37,075 bases of DNA. Source: Xenococcus sp. PCC 7305. GTDB taxonomy: Bacteria; Cyanobacteriota; Cyanobacteriia; Cyanobacteriales; Xenococcaceae. A program made the translations under genes and the position numbers. How positions within the stretch are numbered: position 1 is the first letter of the stretch; each line of letters opens with the position of its first letter. This document shows, in pieces, positions 24,468 to 33,277 of this stretch. Below the pieces are notes generated by a model. It searched no databases, had not been told where the DNA came from, and was given only the letters and a program-made list of their open reading frames with translations. Location: the NCBI RefSeq assembly GCF_000332055.1, contig NZ_ALVZ01000173.1:1-37075 (forward strand), read 5' to 3'.

Positions 24468-25154
24468 ATGGCTATAATTTGTGACGAATTAAAAATGATA
24501 TACCTTTTGGCTCCTGGTACTGGCTCCTCAGCTTTATCTAAATTTCTCATTGATACTTTTGGGGGAAAAGCTGTTCCAGAAAGTGAGGTAGATGTATTTT
24601 CTCAAGATGGTCAGTTTTTATTAAGAGGAAAACATTGTACCTACAAGGAACTCTTAAAAAATAATATGTTAAATAAAGAACAATCTCAGTATTTAGTAGT
24701 GACAGGGGTGAGAAATCCCTTTGAATATCTATATGCCGAATGGTATAGATCAAGGCATAGAACTAGTAGGAATTTAGGTAATAAATCATCATGGATATAC
24801 AACGTAAAAAACTCTGAAAGAAAAATTAATGACATTATTGATACTTTAACTATGGATTTTTCCGAATGGATAGAAAAAAGATATAAAGATCTTTATGGAG
24901 AGAAGAAGAGAGCATTTCTTCATTCTGAGTATATTCATCAATCACAAGCTTACATCAGAAAAGAAGAAATGAATCAAGATCTAGAGAAAATCATAGCAGA
25001 GAACTGTGGCAAACAGATGACAATTAAAGTCCCAAAAGTCAATGTTTCTCGTGATAGAGATGCATCATACTGGAGGCATTATTCTGCGGAAGCAAGAGAG
25101 ATTATTGAATACATTTACCAACCATATCTTCGTAAGTTTAGTTATTATTTCTAA
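24468..25154 (+). CDS. Sulfotransferase-family protein (PAPS-dependent), divergent
   Basis: A protein of about 228 residues from the ATG at 24468; the frame is open from TTG at 24414, but the first 18 residues of that longer form are unlike any family N-terminus. It has the sulfotransferase layout: a 5'-phosphosulfate loop LAPGTGSSALSKFL (about 14-27), in which the usual P-loop Lys/Arg-Ser/Thr pattern is changed, and VTGVRNPFEYLYAEWYRSR (about 82-100), matching the 3'-phosphate-binding strand-turn with Arg. Family members move sulfate from PAPS to sugars or lipids. It lies directly after the methyltransferase and is followed by an unrelated-looking second sulfotransferase gene 49 bp downstream. 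Assignment rests on motif shape. Confidence 0.6.
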   Translation: MAIICDELKMIYLLAPGTGSSALSKFLIDTFGGKAVPESEVDVFSQDGQFLLRGKHCTYKELLKNNMLNKEQSQYLVVTGVRNPFEYLYAEWYRSRHRTSRNLGNKSSWIYNVKNSERKINDIIDTLTMDFSEWIEKRYKDLYGEKKRAFLHSEYIHQSQAYIRKEEMNQDLEKIIAENCGKQMTIKVPKVNVSRDRDASYWRHYSAEAREIIEYIYQPYLRKFSYYF

Positions 25155-25203
25155 TCTTGTGTTTGTTTCTTGACTTTTTTTATCAAATAAACTAAAGCAT
25201 AAA

Positions 25204-25914
25204 ATGCTAACAACAAATGACAACAACTATTCCAAATATATAATAGTCTCCCACGCTCGTTCTGGTTCAAATTTACTACTAACATCTCTCAACTCTCATC
25301 CTAATATTATTGCTGAGCATGAGATATTTGCGGCTCATAATAGAAAAATTGGGGAAAATTTTTATCCTATTCTCAATCATTTATTTAGAGAAAGAGCGGA
25401 GAATATCAAAGCTGTAGGTTGCAAAATATTTTATTACCATTTAAATGAGGATGAATGGCAAGAATTAGCTAGTATACCAGAATTAAAGATTGTCCATCTT
25501 CAAAGAAAAAATCGTCTTAGCATGATTGTTTCTATGAAAATAGCCTTTAAAACCAAGCAATGGGGGATAACGGATGAATCCCAAATAATAGATGCATCTC
25601 AAAAAAAAGTTCATCTTAATCACGAATTTCTTAATAAGTCTTTTGAAGATATAGAATCCTGGGAGAATAACATAAAAATGATTTTTCCTCAATCTCAAAT
25701 CCAAGATATTTTTTATGAAGATTTGGTTGAAAAGTATGATCAATCCTTATATAAAGTATTTGATTTTTTGGATGTAGAGCAAATTCCTCAAAAAGAAATA
25801 GATACCAAGCACAAAAAACAAAATCCAGAACCTCTAAACGAATTAATACAAAACTATCAAGAACTGAAAAATCAGTTTCAAAATACAGCTTGGGAACAAT
25901 ACTTTAACTGTTAA
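25204..25914 (+). CDS. Sulfotransferase-family protein (Stf0/NodH-like)
   Basis: A 236-residue protein with a clear 5'-phosphosulfate loop SHARSGSNLLLTSLNSHP at 16-33 and a 3'-phosphate-binding segment LQRKNRLSMIVSMKIA from about 99. This pattern (RSGSN/RSGST and HLxRxNxLxxxVS) is typical of Stf0 trehalose sulfotransferase and NodH-like proteins, which sulfate carbohydrates with PAPS. A middle region around HDFLNKSFEDIESWE-type helices and IFYEDLVEKYDQSL gives the substrate-side helices. It sits between a divergent sulfotransferase and a double methyltransferase gene, all in one orientation with gaps of 40-50 bp. Intact; target sugar unknown. Confidence 0.8.
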   Translation: MLTTNDNNYSKYIIVSHARSGSNLLLTSLNSHPNIIAEHEIFAAHNRKIGENFYPILNHLFRERAENIKAVGCKIFYYHLNEDEWQELASIPELKIVHLQRKNRLSMIVSMKIAFKTKQWGITDESQIIDASQKKVHLNHEFLNKSFEDIESWENNIKMIFPQSQIQDIFYEDLVEKYDQSLYKVFDFLDVEQIPQKEIDTKHKKQNPEPLNELIQNYQELKNQFQNTAWEQYFNC

Positions 25915-25954
25915 GTCTTTTTAGTATTTTTTTACGAATAGGATCATATAAGTA

Positions 25955-27460
25955 ATGTATATCAACGAAAATTTACCTGGTCAAATAACTAAAAAAGAGC
26001 TTGTTTGTATTGCTGAACTGGCTCAAGCTCTTCCTAAAAATAGTACTCTTATTGAGTTAGGTTCTTTGTTTGGCAAAAGCTCCGTACATTGGGCAAAAAA
26101 TGCCGATGATTCTGTAACAATTTATTGTGTAGATCCCTGGAAAAGAGAAAAATGGATTCAACGACTAGAAAAAAAATTTAACACCAGTTTTTCGATAGAA
26201 ACTTTTTGGGAAAATATTGCTGATTCTAGTAATGTAATTGCGCTACAAGCTTATAGCCCTCAAGATTTTACCGACTGGAATGTTCCCGTCGATCTTTATT
26301 TTGATGATAGTGTTCACACTAATCCTATTTTTAAAGAAAATCTCTATTTTTGGTTAGAGAGAATGAAGCCAGGAAGCATCATGTGTGGTCATGATTACTC
26401 ACCAGATTTTCCAGATATAGTTCAAGAGGTTAATCAGCTAGCAGATAAACTTTCTGTTGAACTAGAAGTTATTGATAAGATATGGATTATTCGCCTACCT
26501 CAAGATTATAATTCCCCAATTTATCTTGAATCACTTAAAGAATTACCTAGACCAGATTTTGCAATTGAAGCTCATCCTACTGAAATAGATTCTATTCCTA
26601 GTATGATGAAATCAGATGAACTGTCTTTGCTTTATAGTCTTGCCAAAAATTATTTTTCTGATAAGGGTGAAATCATAGATCTTGGACCTTTTTTGGGATC
26701 ATCAACTGCTTGTTTCACGGAAGGAATACTTGCAAATCAACAGAAAATTCGAAAATCATATAAGAGAATTTATAGTTATGATTTATTCCATTATGAAAAA
26801 TATGCTGGTTTTGATTGGTTGTTGAATCCTAAAAATTTACCAACGGGTTCATTTTTTATGAACTATCTTAGCAATATTAAAAAGTATACAAATTTAGGTT
26901 TAGTTCACATTACTCCAGGAGACTTATGTCAATATAGTTGGAACTCTAACCCTATTGAAATTCTCTTTATTGATGCTTCTAAAAGTTTGAGATTAAATGA
27001 TTATATTGCACAGCAGTTCTTTCCATTTCTGTTCCCAGGATCAATCGTAGTTCAGCAAGATTATTACTTCTACGGCTGCCCCTGGCTGTATTTATCAATG
27101 GAATTGTTGAAGCCTTGGATAAGTTATGTTGGTGCGGCTCCTGGAGCTACTGCTTACTTTATTGTTAATAAAAAAATACCTAAGATCCTGACAAGGAATC
27201 CACTTTTTAAAATGATTAATCAATCTAGGGCTCTTTATTATTTTAAACAATTATTAAATGAAAATAATAATTATTCTTATAAAGAGCAAATCTTGTTGCT
27301 TAAGCTTTGTCAATATTTATTTGATACCAACAACCAAATATTAGTTGATGAAATAAAAAACCTGTTATCAGCTCCTGATAAGGTTTTACCATCTAATTCT
27401 TGGGCAGAAGTTTATCAGTGGAATTATCGAAAACTATTTAAGGTTAGTTCTAACATATAG
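25955..27460 (+). CDS. Protein with two class I SAM-methyltransferase-like domains in tandem
   Basis: A 501-residue protein. The first Rossmann-like domain begins TLIELGSLFGKSSVHWA (about 31-47), then VTIYCVDPWKREKW, VDLYFDDSVHTNPIF and MKPGSIMCGHDYS (about 150), a layout of the MT_24 type in which the acidic D-S-H triad and CGHDY end are conserved. The second begins EIIDLGPFLGSSTACF (about 237), with IYSYDLFHYEKY, IEILFIDASKSL and GSIVVQQDYYFYGCP matching the same scheme. A tail of about 100 residues is helical. Such domains often act on sugars or in natural-product tailoring. Two whole domains in one chain suggest either two activities or one degraded partner. Position in the operon supports glycan modification. 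Confidence 0.75.
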   Translation: MYINENLPGQITKKELVCIAELAQALPKNSTLIELGSLFGKSSVHWAKNADDSVTIYCVDPWKREKWIQRLEKKFNTSFSIETFWENIADSSNVIALQAYSPQDFTDWNVPVDLYFDDSVHTNPIFKENLYFWLERMKPGSIMCGHDYSPDFPDIVQEVNQLADKLSVELEVIDKIWIIRLPQDYNSPIYLESLKELPRPDFAIEAHPTEIDSIPSMMKSDELSLLYSLAKNYFSDKGEIIDLGPFLGSSTACFTEGILANQQKIRKSYKRIYSYDLFHYEKYAGFDWLLNPKNLPTGSFFMNYLSNIKKYTNLGLVHITPGDLCQYSWNSNPIEILFIDASKSLRLNDYIAQQFFPFLFPGSIVVQQDYYFYGCPWLYLSMELLKPWISYVGAAPGATAYFIVNKKIPKILTRNPLFKMINQSRALYYFKQLLNENNNYSYKEQILLLKLCQYLFDTNNQILVDEIKNLLSAPDKVLPSNSWAEVYQWNYRKLFKVSSNI

Positions 27461-27543
27461 AAAGCCAATGTAGTTATTTGACTAAAGACAAGTATTTTTC
27501 CCCTCTAGTTAATACTAAAAAAATAATAAATTTTAAATTCATC

Positions 27544-28278
27544 ATGAAAAAAAAACATAAAATCTTGGTAGGAACACACCACAAATCAGGATCTGCCTGG
27601 ATGAAAAGTATTTTTCAATCATTATCTGAAGAATTTAAGTTACGTTGCATAACAACTAGCTTCAAAAAAAAACGGCCTAAAAATGACCGTTGGGAAATTT
27701 TACTAGATTATCATAGTCAATTTGATTTCCCTTATTGTAATAATTTTGTGTACAAGGGAGTTCATTTAGTAAGAGACCCTAGGGATATAATAATATCTGG
27801 TACTTTTTATCATAGTAAATCTAAAGAAAAGTGGCTCCATAAAAAACATGAACGATATGCTGGTTTGACATACCAGGAAAAGATTAATTCCTATGAATTA
27901 TTTGACGACAAAATAATATTTGAAATGGAAAACTCAGCCATAAAAACCCTCAGTAGAGTTGCCAGTTGGAAATATGATAATCCTAGTTTTTTTGAAGTTA
28001 AATATGAAGATCTAATTATGGATACTGAATTGATGTTATTTCATAAAATGTTTACTTTTTTGGGGTTTGCAGGAGGGCAAATTCCTAATTGCCTTGATGT
28101 CGCGTATAAAAATAGTATTTTCTCTAATATGATCAAAAAAAGCACTCATGTTAGGTCTGGAAAATCCCAGCAATGGCAATCATATTTTAAGAAGTGCCAT
28201 AAAAAAAGATTTTTGGAATTGTATGGCAATTTATTGATTGACTTAGGTTATGAACCCAATCATGACTGGGCCAATTGA
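27544..28278 (+). CDS. Sulfotransferase-domain protein (PAPS-dependent)
   Basis: A protein of about 244 residues from the ATG at 27544; the frame is open from TTG at 27478, but MKKKHKILVGTHHKSGSAW gives the family N-terminus. The 5'-phosphosulfate loop is THHKSGSAWMKSIF (about 11-24). The 3'-phosphate motif LVRDPRDIIISGTFYH (75-90) has Arg77 and Ser85 in the classic RDPRDxxxS arrangement. The C-terminal HVRSGKSQQWQSYF matches the RxGxxxxWxxxF PAPS-contact motif. This is the most canonical of the three sulfotransferases and resembles the general Sulfotransfer_1 family. It overlaps the next gene by up to 29 nt (see there), so they are coupled. Confidence 0.85.
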   Translation: MKKKHKILVGTHHKSGSAWMKSIFQSLSEEFKLRCITTSFKKKRPKNDRWEILLDYHSQFDFPYCNNFVYKGVHLVRDPRDIIISGTFYHSKSKEKWLHKKHERYAGLTYQEKINSYELFDDKIIFEMENSAIKTLSRVASWKYDNPSFFEVKYEDLIMDTELMLFHKMFTFLGFAGGQIPNCLDVAYKNSIFSNMIKKSTHVRSGKSQQWQSYFKKCHKKRFLELYGNLLIDLGYEPNHDWAN

Positions 28279-30622
28279 AGAAAATGACCCTTATTGTAAT
28301 TATTTGACTCTGATGAAAGGTAAAAATATTTTAGTACTTTCCCCAACTCCTTCTCATCCTCAGGATGCAGGTAATAGGAAAAGAATATTCGCTCTCACAA
28401 AATCCCTTCAGGAACTTGGTGCTACTATTTATTTTGTTTATTGCCCTCGGGAATGGGATCATGAAATACCTAAAGATTCTTACGATGGAATGAATCAATG
28501 TTGGGATTACTTTTTTGTGGCCTATCCAGTACAATCAGCAGTCTATAGAACCGATGATGAGTATTTCGAACTCGATGCATGGTGGGATGTGGGAATTGAG
28601 TACACGGTTAATTGGATTAAGTTAGCTGCGAAGATGGACATAGTTCTTTGTAACTACATATTTTACAGCAAAGTTTTAGAATTATTTGATGACAGCGTCA
28701 CGAAGGTTATTGATACCCACGATATTATTAGCAATCGCAATTATCTTCTAGATAGAAAGTTAGGCTATCGCGATTTTTTTTACGTCTCTCCCGAATCTGA
28801 GAAAGCAGCTCTAGACCGCGCTCATCTTGTTTTATCAATTAAGGAGGATGAATCTAATTGGTTTAAATGTCTATCTCAAACCCCTGTCCTAACTATAGGC
28901 CATTTAGAGCCTGAACTATCTGAAATTACCAATAGAGAGATTGATTACAATAATATTAAACTAGGATTTATTGGTAGTGCGAATCCGATTAATGTCAGAA
29001 ATTTGGAATCTTTTCTCGATCAATACTTAACTATTTGTGGCGATCGCAAATCAACTTTTATTGTTGGAGGTAAGGTGTGTGACGCTTTGGATGGCCGTTT
29101 TCAAGATCAAGTTCAAATATTAGGAAAAGTCAAAGATGTTTCTGAGTTTTACGATTTAGTTGATATTGTGGTGTTGCCATTTGAGTTCAGTACAGGACTC
29201 AAAATTAAAACAGTAGAGGCCCTATCTTGGTTTAAACCTTGCATTGGTACTATTAATGCTTTTGAAGGTTTGGGGAGTAATTGTCAATATCATAGTTTTA
29301 AAACTATTAATGAATTGGCTCTAGGAGTTGAAGAGATTACGCTTCAAGATACTCAACATACAATTGCTGAGCTACAAAAAGATAGCAAATCAGTATTTTT
29401 AAATTACGCTAATAGTGTCAAAGAAGCGATCAAAAAGCTATATCAGTCTGATTGGAAATTAATCAAAAATCTTCAATACAATTTAACTCTTGAAGAATCT
29501 CCCGACGCAGATGACAAAAGAGCAATAGGCAAGAAAAAATATAATTTTAATATTATTACTAATGTTAATTTTTGGAATGCCCAAACCAATGAAGAATTAT
29601 GGATAGCATTTTGGATAAATAGTGCTAAACAGCTTGGAGAGCTACAGGTATATCGATCTAGACATTTTGAGAATGTAGAAACAGATAAATTAAAACTCTA
29701 CCATCAGGGATTGGTTGATAATGTTCATCACAGAGAATTCTATCAGATTATAGATTTATTTAAAATAAAACCTGATGAAAATCAGATATTTATTCACTTA
29801 TTAGACTTTAGCTCAATTGTTGTTGACGATGACTGTATAGGAAAATTAAAAAATTTAAAATTAGGAAATAATAACTTTTTATCATACTTTTTTAATCGCT
29901 CAAGTATTGATAATAATGAAACAATTAAAAAAAATGTCTGTCATATGATCAAAGAAGAAGAAAATATTGACGACCGTTTTTATCTTTGGGATTTGCCGAG
30001 TAGTTCGATACTAAAAGATAACTTGGCAAAACAAAATAAGAAAAATATTTTATTAACAAAAAATCCGATAATCTTGAAGAATACAGAATACACCTCAAAA
30101 GATTTAGAACAAATAGTGATTGGGGTTTCTTGCCTCGACAAAAGCAATCAAGCAGAATTAAACAAACTAATCCACTGTTGCCAATATTTTCTTCCTCAAC
30201 ATTTTGAATTAGTAATTATTTCTGATTTGAACTTGTCAATAAATTCCTCTATTCCTCAGCACTCGGCTAATAAGGCAATAGACAAAATGTCCACATTTGA
30301 TTTGTTTATCTGTATCGAAGAAACAAAATCGATATCTTTTTTAATTTATCTTTGTATCTGTAACCGTATTCCCATTTACACTAAAAATGATAAATTTATT
30401 CAAGACGGTGCAATAAAACTTATCAAAAATTTTACTTTTATTCCCACAGCTTACCAGTCATTTCTCGAACAATCTATTGTTAAACAAGAAGACAAGGCAA
30501 ACTCAGTATGGCATTATTCTCAGGAGCGATTTCTAGAATATTGGTTACCTAAAACTGAAGATAGTTATACAATTACGGAAAAAAATATTCAGGAATTTGC
30601 TCATAATATATCCTATAGATAG
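28250..30622 (+). CDS. Glycosyltransferase (GT4-like) with large uncharacterised C-terminal region
   Basis: Up to 790 residues. The start at 28250 overlaps the sulfotransferase by 29 nt; the ATG at 28313 (MKGKNILVLSPTPSHPQD) gives a more typical N-terminus and is a likely alternative. Residues about 22-370 form a GT-B glycosyltransferase: SPTPSHPQDAGNRKRI, DTHDIISNRNYLLDRK, then LGFIGSANPINVRNLESF, VDIVVLPFEFSTGLKIKTVEAL (donor-binding end). The DTHD..NRNYL and GFIGS..NVRNL motifs recall the GT4 half of the giant protein at 18904. Residues about 430-790 are unassigned, AT-rich in coding, with many Asn/Lys/Ile; they may be a second domain for acceptor choice. Confidence 0.78.
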   Translation: MNPIMTGPIEENDPYCNYLTLMKGKNILVLSPTPSHPQDAGNRKRIFALTKSLQELGATIYFVYCPREWDHEIPKDSYDGMNQCWDYFFVAYPVQSAVYRTDDEYFELDAWWDVGIEYTVNWIKLAAKMDIVLCNYIFYSKVLELFDDSVTKVIDTHDIISNRNYLLDRKLGYRDFFYVSPESEKAALDRAHLVLSIKEDESNWFKCLSQTPVLTIGHLEPELSEITNREIDYNNIKLGFIGSANPINVRNLESFLDQYLTICGDRKSTFIVGGKVCDALDGRFQDQVQILGKVKDVSEFYDLVDIVVLPFEFSTGLKIKTVEALSWFKPCIGTINAFEGLGSNCQYHSFKTINELALGVEEITLQDTQHTIAELQKDSKSVFLNYANSVKEAIKKLYQSDWKLIKNLQYNLTLEESPDADDKRAIGKKKYNFNIITNVNFWNAQTNEELWIAFWINSAKQLGELQVYRSRHFENVETDKLKLYHQGLVDNVHHREFYQIIDLFKIKPDENQIFIHLLDFSSIVVDDDCIGKLKNLKLGNNNFLSYFFNRSSIDNNETIKKNVCHMIKEEENIDDRFYLWDLPSSSILKDNLAKQNKKNILLTKNPIILKNTEYTSKDLEQIVIGVSCLDKSNQAELNKLIHCCQYFLPQHFELVIISDLNLSINSSIPQHSANKAIDKMSTFDLFICIEETKSISFLIYLCICNRIPIYTKNDKFIQDGAIKLIKNFTFIPTAYQSFLEQSIVKQEDKANSVWHYSQERFLEYWLPKTEDSYTITEKNIQEFAHNISYR

Positions 30623-30630
30623 AGGGAAAT

Positions 30631-31368
30631 ATGGATTTTTTACCAGACTCAGAAATTGTTAATCTTAAATATCAACTAGCACAACAAATAAAGGCTAGTA
30701 TCCATCGTGCCGCTTCTAGTAAAAACTCTAATACCCCGTTTCTAGAAAGCTGTATTGATACCTTAGTTGATGAAATAGCTGAATTAAAGATTGAGCTATC
30801 AAAACTATCTTTAAACTTATCTAACATTCAGAATCAAAAAAATAATCACTCACCATCTTATTCTAAGATCCAGGATAGCTCTCCTCTTGAGTCTACTAAT
30901 AATGACAGTAAATTAATAGAGTTTCCTATTCAATTAAACTCTGAATATCTACAAAATGTGGATAATTTCTACTATCCTGAAACATCAGGAGATGATAGCA
31001 GTTATATTTGGATGGGCCCAGAGAATAAAGCATCTATTGAATTGCCAGTAAAGATGGTGCGTCCAATTAAACTTATCCTAAAAGACGTTAAATTTATTAC
31101 AGATGCTACAAAAGAAAGCCTTAAAATATTTATCGATGGAGATCCATTGGAATTAAACTTAGTAGAACAAGAAGATGGCTATACAATCACAGCTATTTGG
31201 TTTCCCTTAGGGAATCGGATGAAAAACAAATTTACTGTCGATATCTGTGTGAAAGAAAGTGTTGGGGTCCAGGATATATATCCAGAAACTAGTGATACTA
31301 GAAAATTATGTCTAGCTTTGAGAGAAATTGAAATTCAAGATAATTATGTAGAGCATGTCAATACCTAA
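30631..31368 (+). CDS. Coiled-coil protein with a beta-rich C-terminal domain, function unknown
   Basis: A 245-residue protein without signal peptide or membrane segment. A good ribosome-binding site (GAGGGAA, 7 bases before ATG at 30631) supports the start. Residues about 8-70 are helical with LVDEIAELKIELSKLSLNL, a likely coiled coil. An Asn/Ser-rich linker (70-105) follows. Residues about 110-240 look like a beta-sandwich (FYYPETSGDDSSYIWMGPENKASIELPV, LKIFIDGDPLELNLV, RKLCLALREIEI). The FYxPE..Y.W.GPE pattern recurs in cyanobacterial glycosyltransferase-associated accessory regions as I recall them; I cannot confirm this here. It overlaps the next glycosyltransferase gene by 14 nt, implying coupled translation and perhaps an adaptor role. 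Confidence 0.6.
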   Translation: MDFLPDSEIVNLKYQLAQQIKASIHRAASSKNSNTPFLESCIDTLVDEIAELKIELSKLSLNLSNIQNQKNNHSPSYSKIQDSSPLESTNNDSKLIEFPIQLNSEYLQNVDNFYYPETSGDDSSYIWMGPENKASIELPVKMVRPIKLILKDVKFITDATKESLKIFIDGDPLELNLVEQEDGYTITAIWFPLGNRMKNKFTVDICVKESVGVQDIYPETSDTRKLCLALREIEIQDNYVEHVNT

Positions 31369-33277
31369 ATCACTATTAAAAATTGCTATATTTGTTCCTT
31401 CTACTGCCATTGGCGGCGCTGAACATTACATCAGAAGTATCTTACCCTTAGTCAAAGAAATTGGCTTTAGTCCGACTTTAGTAGTGCCCGATATTCCACA
31501 AATTATTAATTTTTTTTCTGGGCTCGAAGCTGATTTATTAATATCTGATATTGCTTGGCAGGGTGATGCAGAAGATTTAACAATAGGGGAAACTTATCTC
31601 AATAAGTTATCTCAGCAATACAGAGCAGCAAGTAAGATTTTGGAATCACTTAAACCTGATTGTATATTTATTAATTTACCTTGGTTAGATTTTGGTTTAG
31701 GACTATCTCTTGCCTCTTATATACTAAATATTCCCTGTACTAATTTAGTTCATCTTTGTCCTTGGAAGGTTGAATTAAACGATCTGACTAAAAAAATATT
31801 CCAAAGCTTAGCAGTAGGCAACTCTAAATTTTTTACAGTTTCTTACGATAATAAGATTCAGCTCTCTTTATCTACTGGAATTAACTTAAATCAAATAAAA
31901 GTATTTTACAATTCACGAGACATAGTCAGTGAATATACTTCATTAACATCAAAACAGTATAAACTTCGCCGCTTAGAATTACTTGATGAATTAGAACTTC
32001 CACTTAATTCTTCTATTTCTCTTTCAGTAGGAAGATTTTCTCATCAAAAAAACTTTTTAGATATAATAACTTCTTTTTCTTTAGTTCAGAATAAATTACC
32101 AAATTATTATCATCTTTTTTTGGGCGAAGGAGAATTAAAGGATTATTATCAAAAAATAGCTCTAGATTTAGGCTTATCTAATAAATTAAAGTTTTTAGGC
32201 TATCGGAAAGATGTTGCTAGATTTTTGGCACTGAGTGATATATTTATTTCGACGAGTCTCTATGAAGGACTAGCCTTAAGTATTTTGGAGGCAGCTCAGT
32301 TCTCATGCCCAATAATAGCAACTAATTCATCCTCTGCTCAAGAAATTATACCCTCATCAGAATATGGCTTACTATATAATCCAGGCCAATATCATTTACT
32401 TGTGGAGCACATTGAATATGCTCATTTTAATCCCAATAAAATGAAAAGTAAGGCTACAAAATTGAGAAGTTTTTGTCAAGAAAAGTTTTCCATGGCAAAA
32501 TTTAAAATTAATTTGGAAAATATTTTGAGAGAATCACTAAATAGAAGAAATGAGATAGATAACTCCTCTCGAAGCGTGCCGGTTTTTTATGATCAAGAAA
32601 GTAATATTCTGAACGTCAAGAACGATTTTAATGTTACTGATTATAACTATCAAGGCTTACCAAAAGAAATCACCAGAACATCTCACAAAGCTAATTTGTC
32701 CTTTAGTAATTATACTCAACAAGTACTAGAAAAAGAATATCATAAATACTTGCATTGCCTATATAAAATATCCAAAAAATTTCTTTCTTATAAAATAATA
32801 TTATGCATTAATTCTTTCAATACCAACTTTTTTCGCAACTATTATTTGAAAGAACCTTACTTATTATTGGTGTTTTCTTCAGATCACCTCCATAGAATAA
32901 CATTAAGCTTTCATTGTATAGATCATACTTATTGGGGACAAGATATAGAGCCAGACTGTTTTGCCAAATTTACTACATTTGAGCGGGTTTTAAATTTTGA
33001 AGAATTAGCGAGTATTAACTCAAATAAAACAGATTGTAATCATTTTTATACATCCAAGCACTTGCTTGAATCCTATCTAGAATTATCTAAAAATGATATC
33101 TTGAGTAACCTGAGTATTAACTTAAAGCTAATAAGTTATTTCTTTGACCCTATTGAGTGCTACTTACTAGAAAAAGACTCGCTGTCAGAAAAAATAGACA
33201 TGAAATTGGTACCTTGTTTAAAAGGTATTGATGGATTAAATCCTGAGTTGTCTTCACAATGGTTCGGACATTTTTAA
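31355..33277 (+). CDS. GT4-family glycosyltransferase with uncharacterised C-terminal region; 3' end replaced by an insertion
   Basis: A 640-residue protein beginning MSIPKSLLKIAIFVPSTAIG, its ATG overlapping the previous gene by 14 nt. Residues about 8-395 are GT4: the GGAEHYIRSILP acceptor loop, SLSVGRFSHQKNFLDIITSF, FLGEGELKDYY and LYEGLALSILEA with the EX7E pair of the nucleotide-sugar site. Residues about 420-630 are unassigned (YEKLHCLYKISKKFLSYKI-like segments, SFHCIDHTYWG), with no recognised domain. The final codons (QWFGHF and the stop) come from an IS4-like element inserted at 33257. Without it the frame would continue across the target site as SSKLVEKL and stop at 34602-34604. The catalytic part should be unaffected. 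Confidence 0.8.
   Translation: MSIPKSLLKIAIFVPSTAIGGAEHYIRSILPLVKEIGFSPTLVVPDIPQIINFFSGLEADLLISDIAWQGDAEDLTIGETYLNKLSQQYRAASKILESLKPDCIFINLPWLDFGLGLSLASYILNIPCTNLVHLCPWKVELNDLTKKIFQSLAVGNSKFFTVSYDNKIQLSLSTGINLNQIKVFYNSRDIVSEYTSLTSKQYKLRRLELLDELELPLNSSISLSVGRFSHQKNFLDIITSFSLVQNKLPNYYHLFLGEGELKDYYQKIALDLGLSNKLKFLGYRKDVARFLALSDIFISTSLYEGLALSILEAAQFSCPIIATNSSSAQEIIPSSEYGLLYNPGQYHLLVEHIEYAHFNPNKMKSKATKLRSFCQEKFSMAKFKINLENILRESLNRRNEIDNSSRSVPVFYDQESNILNVKNDFNVTDYNYQGLPKEITRTSHKANLSFSNYTQQVLEKEYHKYLHCLYKISKKFLSYKIILCINSFNTNFFRNYYLKEPYLLLVFSSDHLHRITLSFHCIDHTYWGQDIEPDCFAKFTTFERVLNFEELASINSNKTDCNHFYTSKHLLESYLELSKNDILSNLSINLKLISYFFDPIECYLLEKDSLSEKIDMKLVPCLKGIDGLNPELSSQWFGHF
33252..33256 (+). repeat. Target-site duplication, left (CTTCA)
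   Basis: CTTCA at 33252-33256 is repeated at 34579-34583 on the far side of the IS, immediately outside the terminal inverted repeats. A 5-bp duplication with both copies exact argues for a simple, fairly recent insertion. Confidence 0.8.

Noticed and set aside
25155-25203. T-rich stretch after the first sulfotransferase as a terminator
   Set aside because: A run of Ts is present but no GC stem precedes it, so an intrinsic terminator is not supported.
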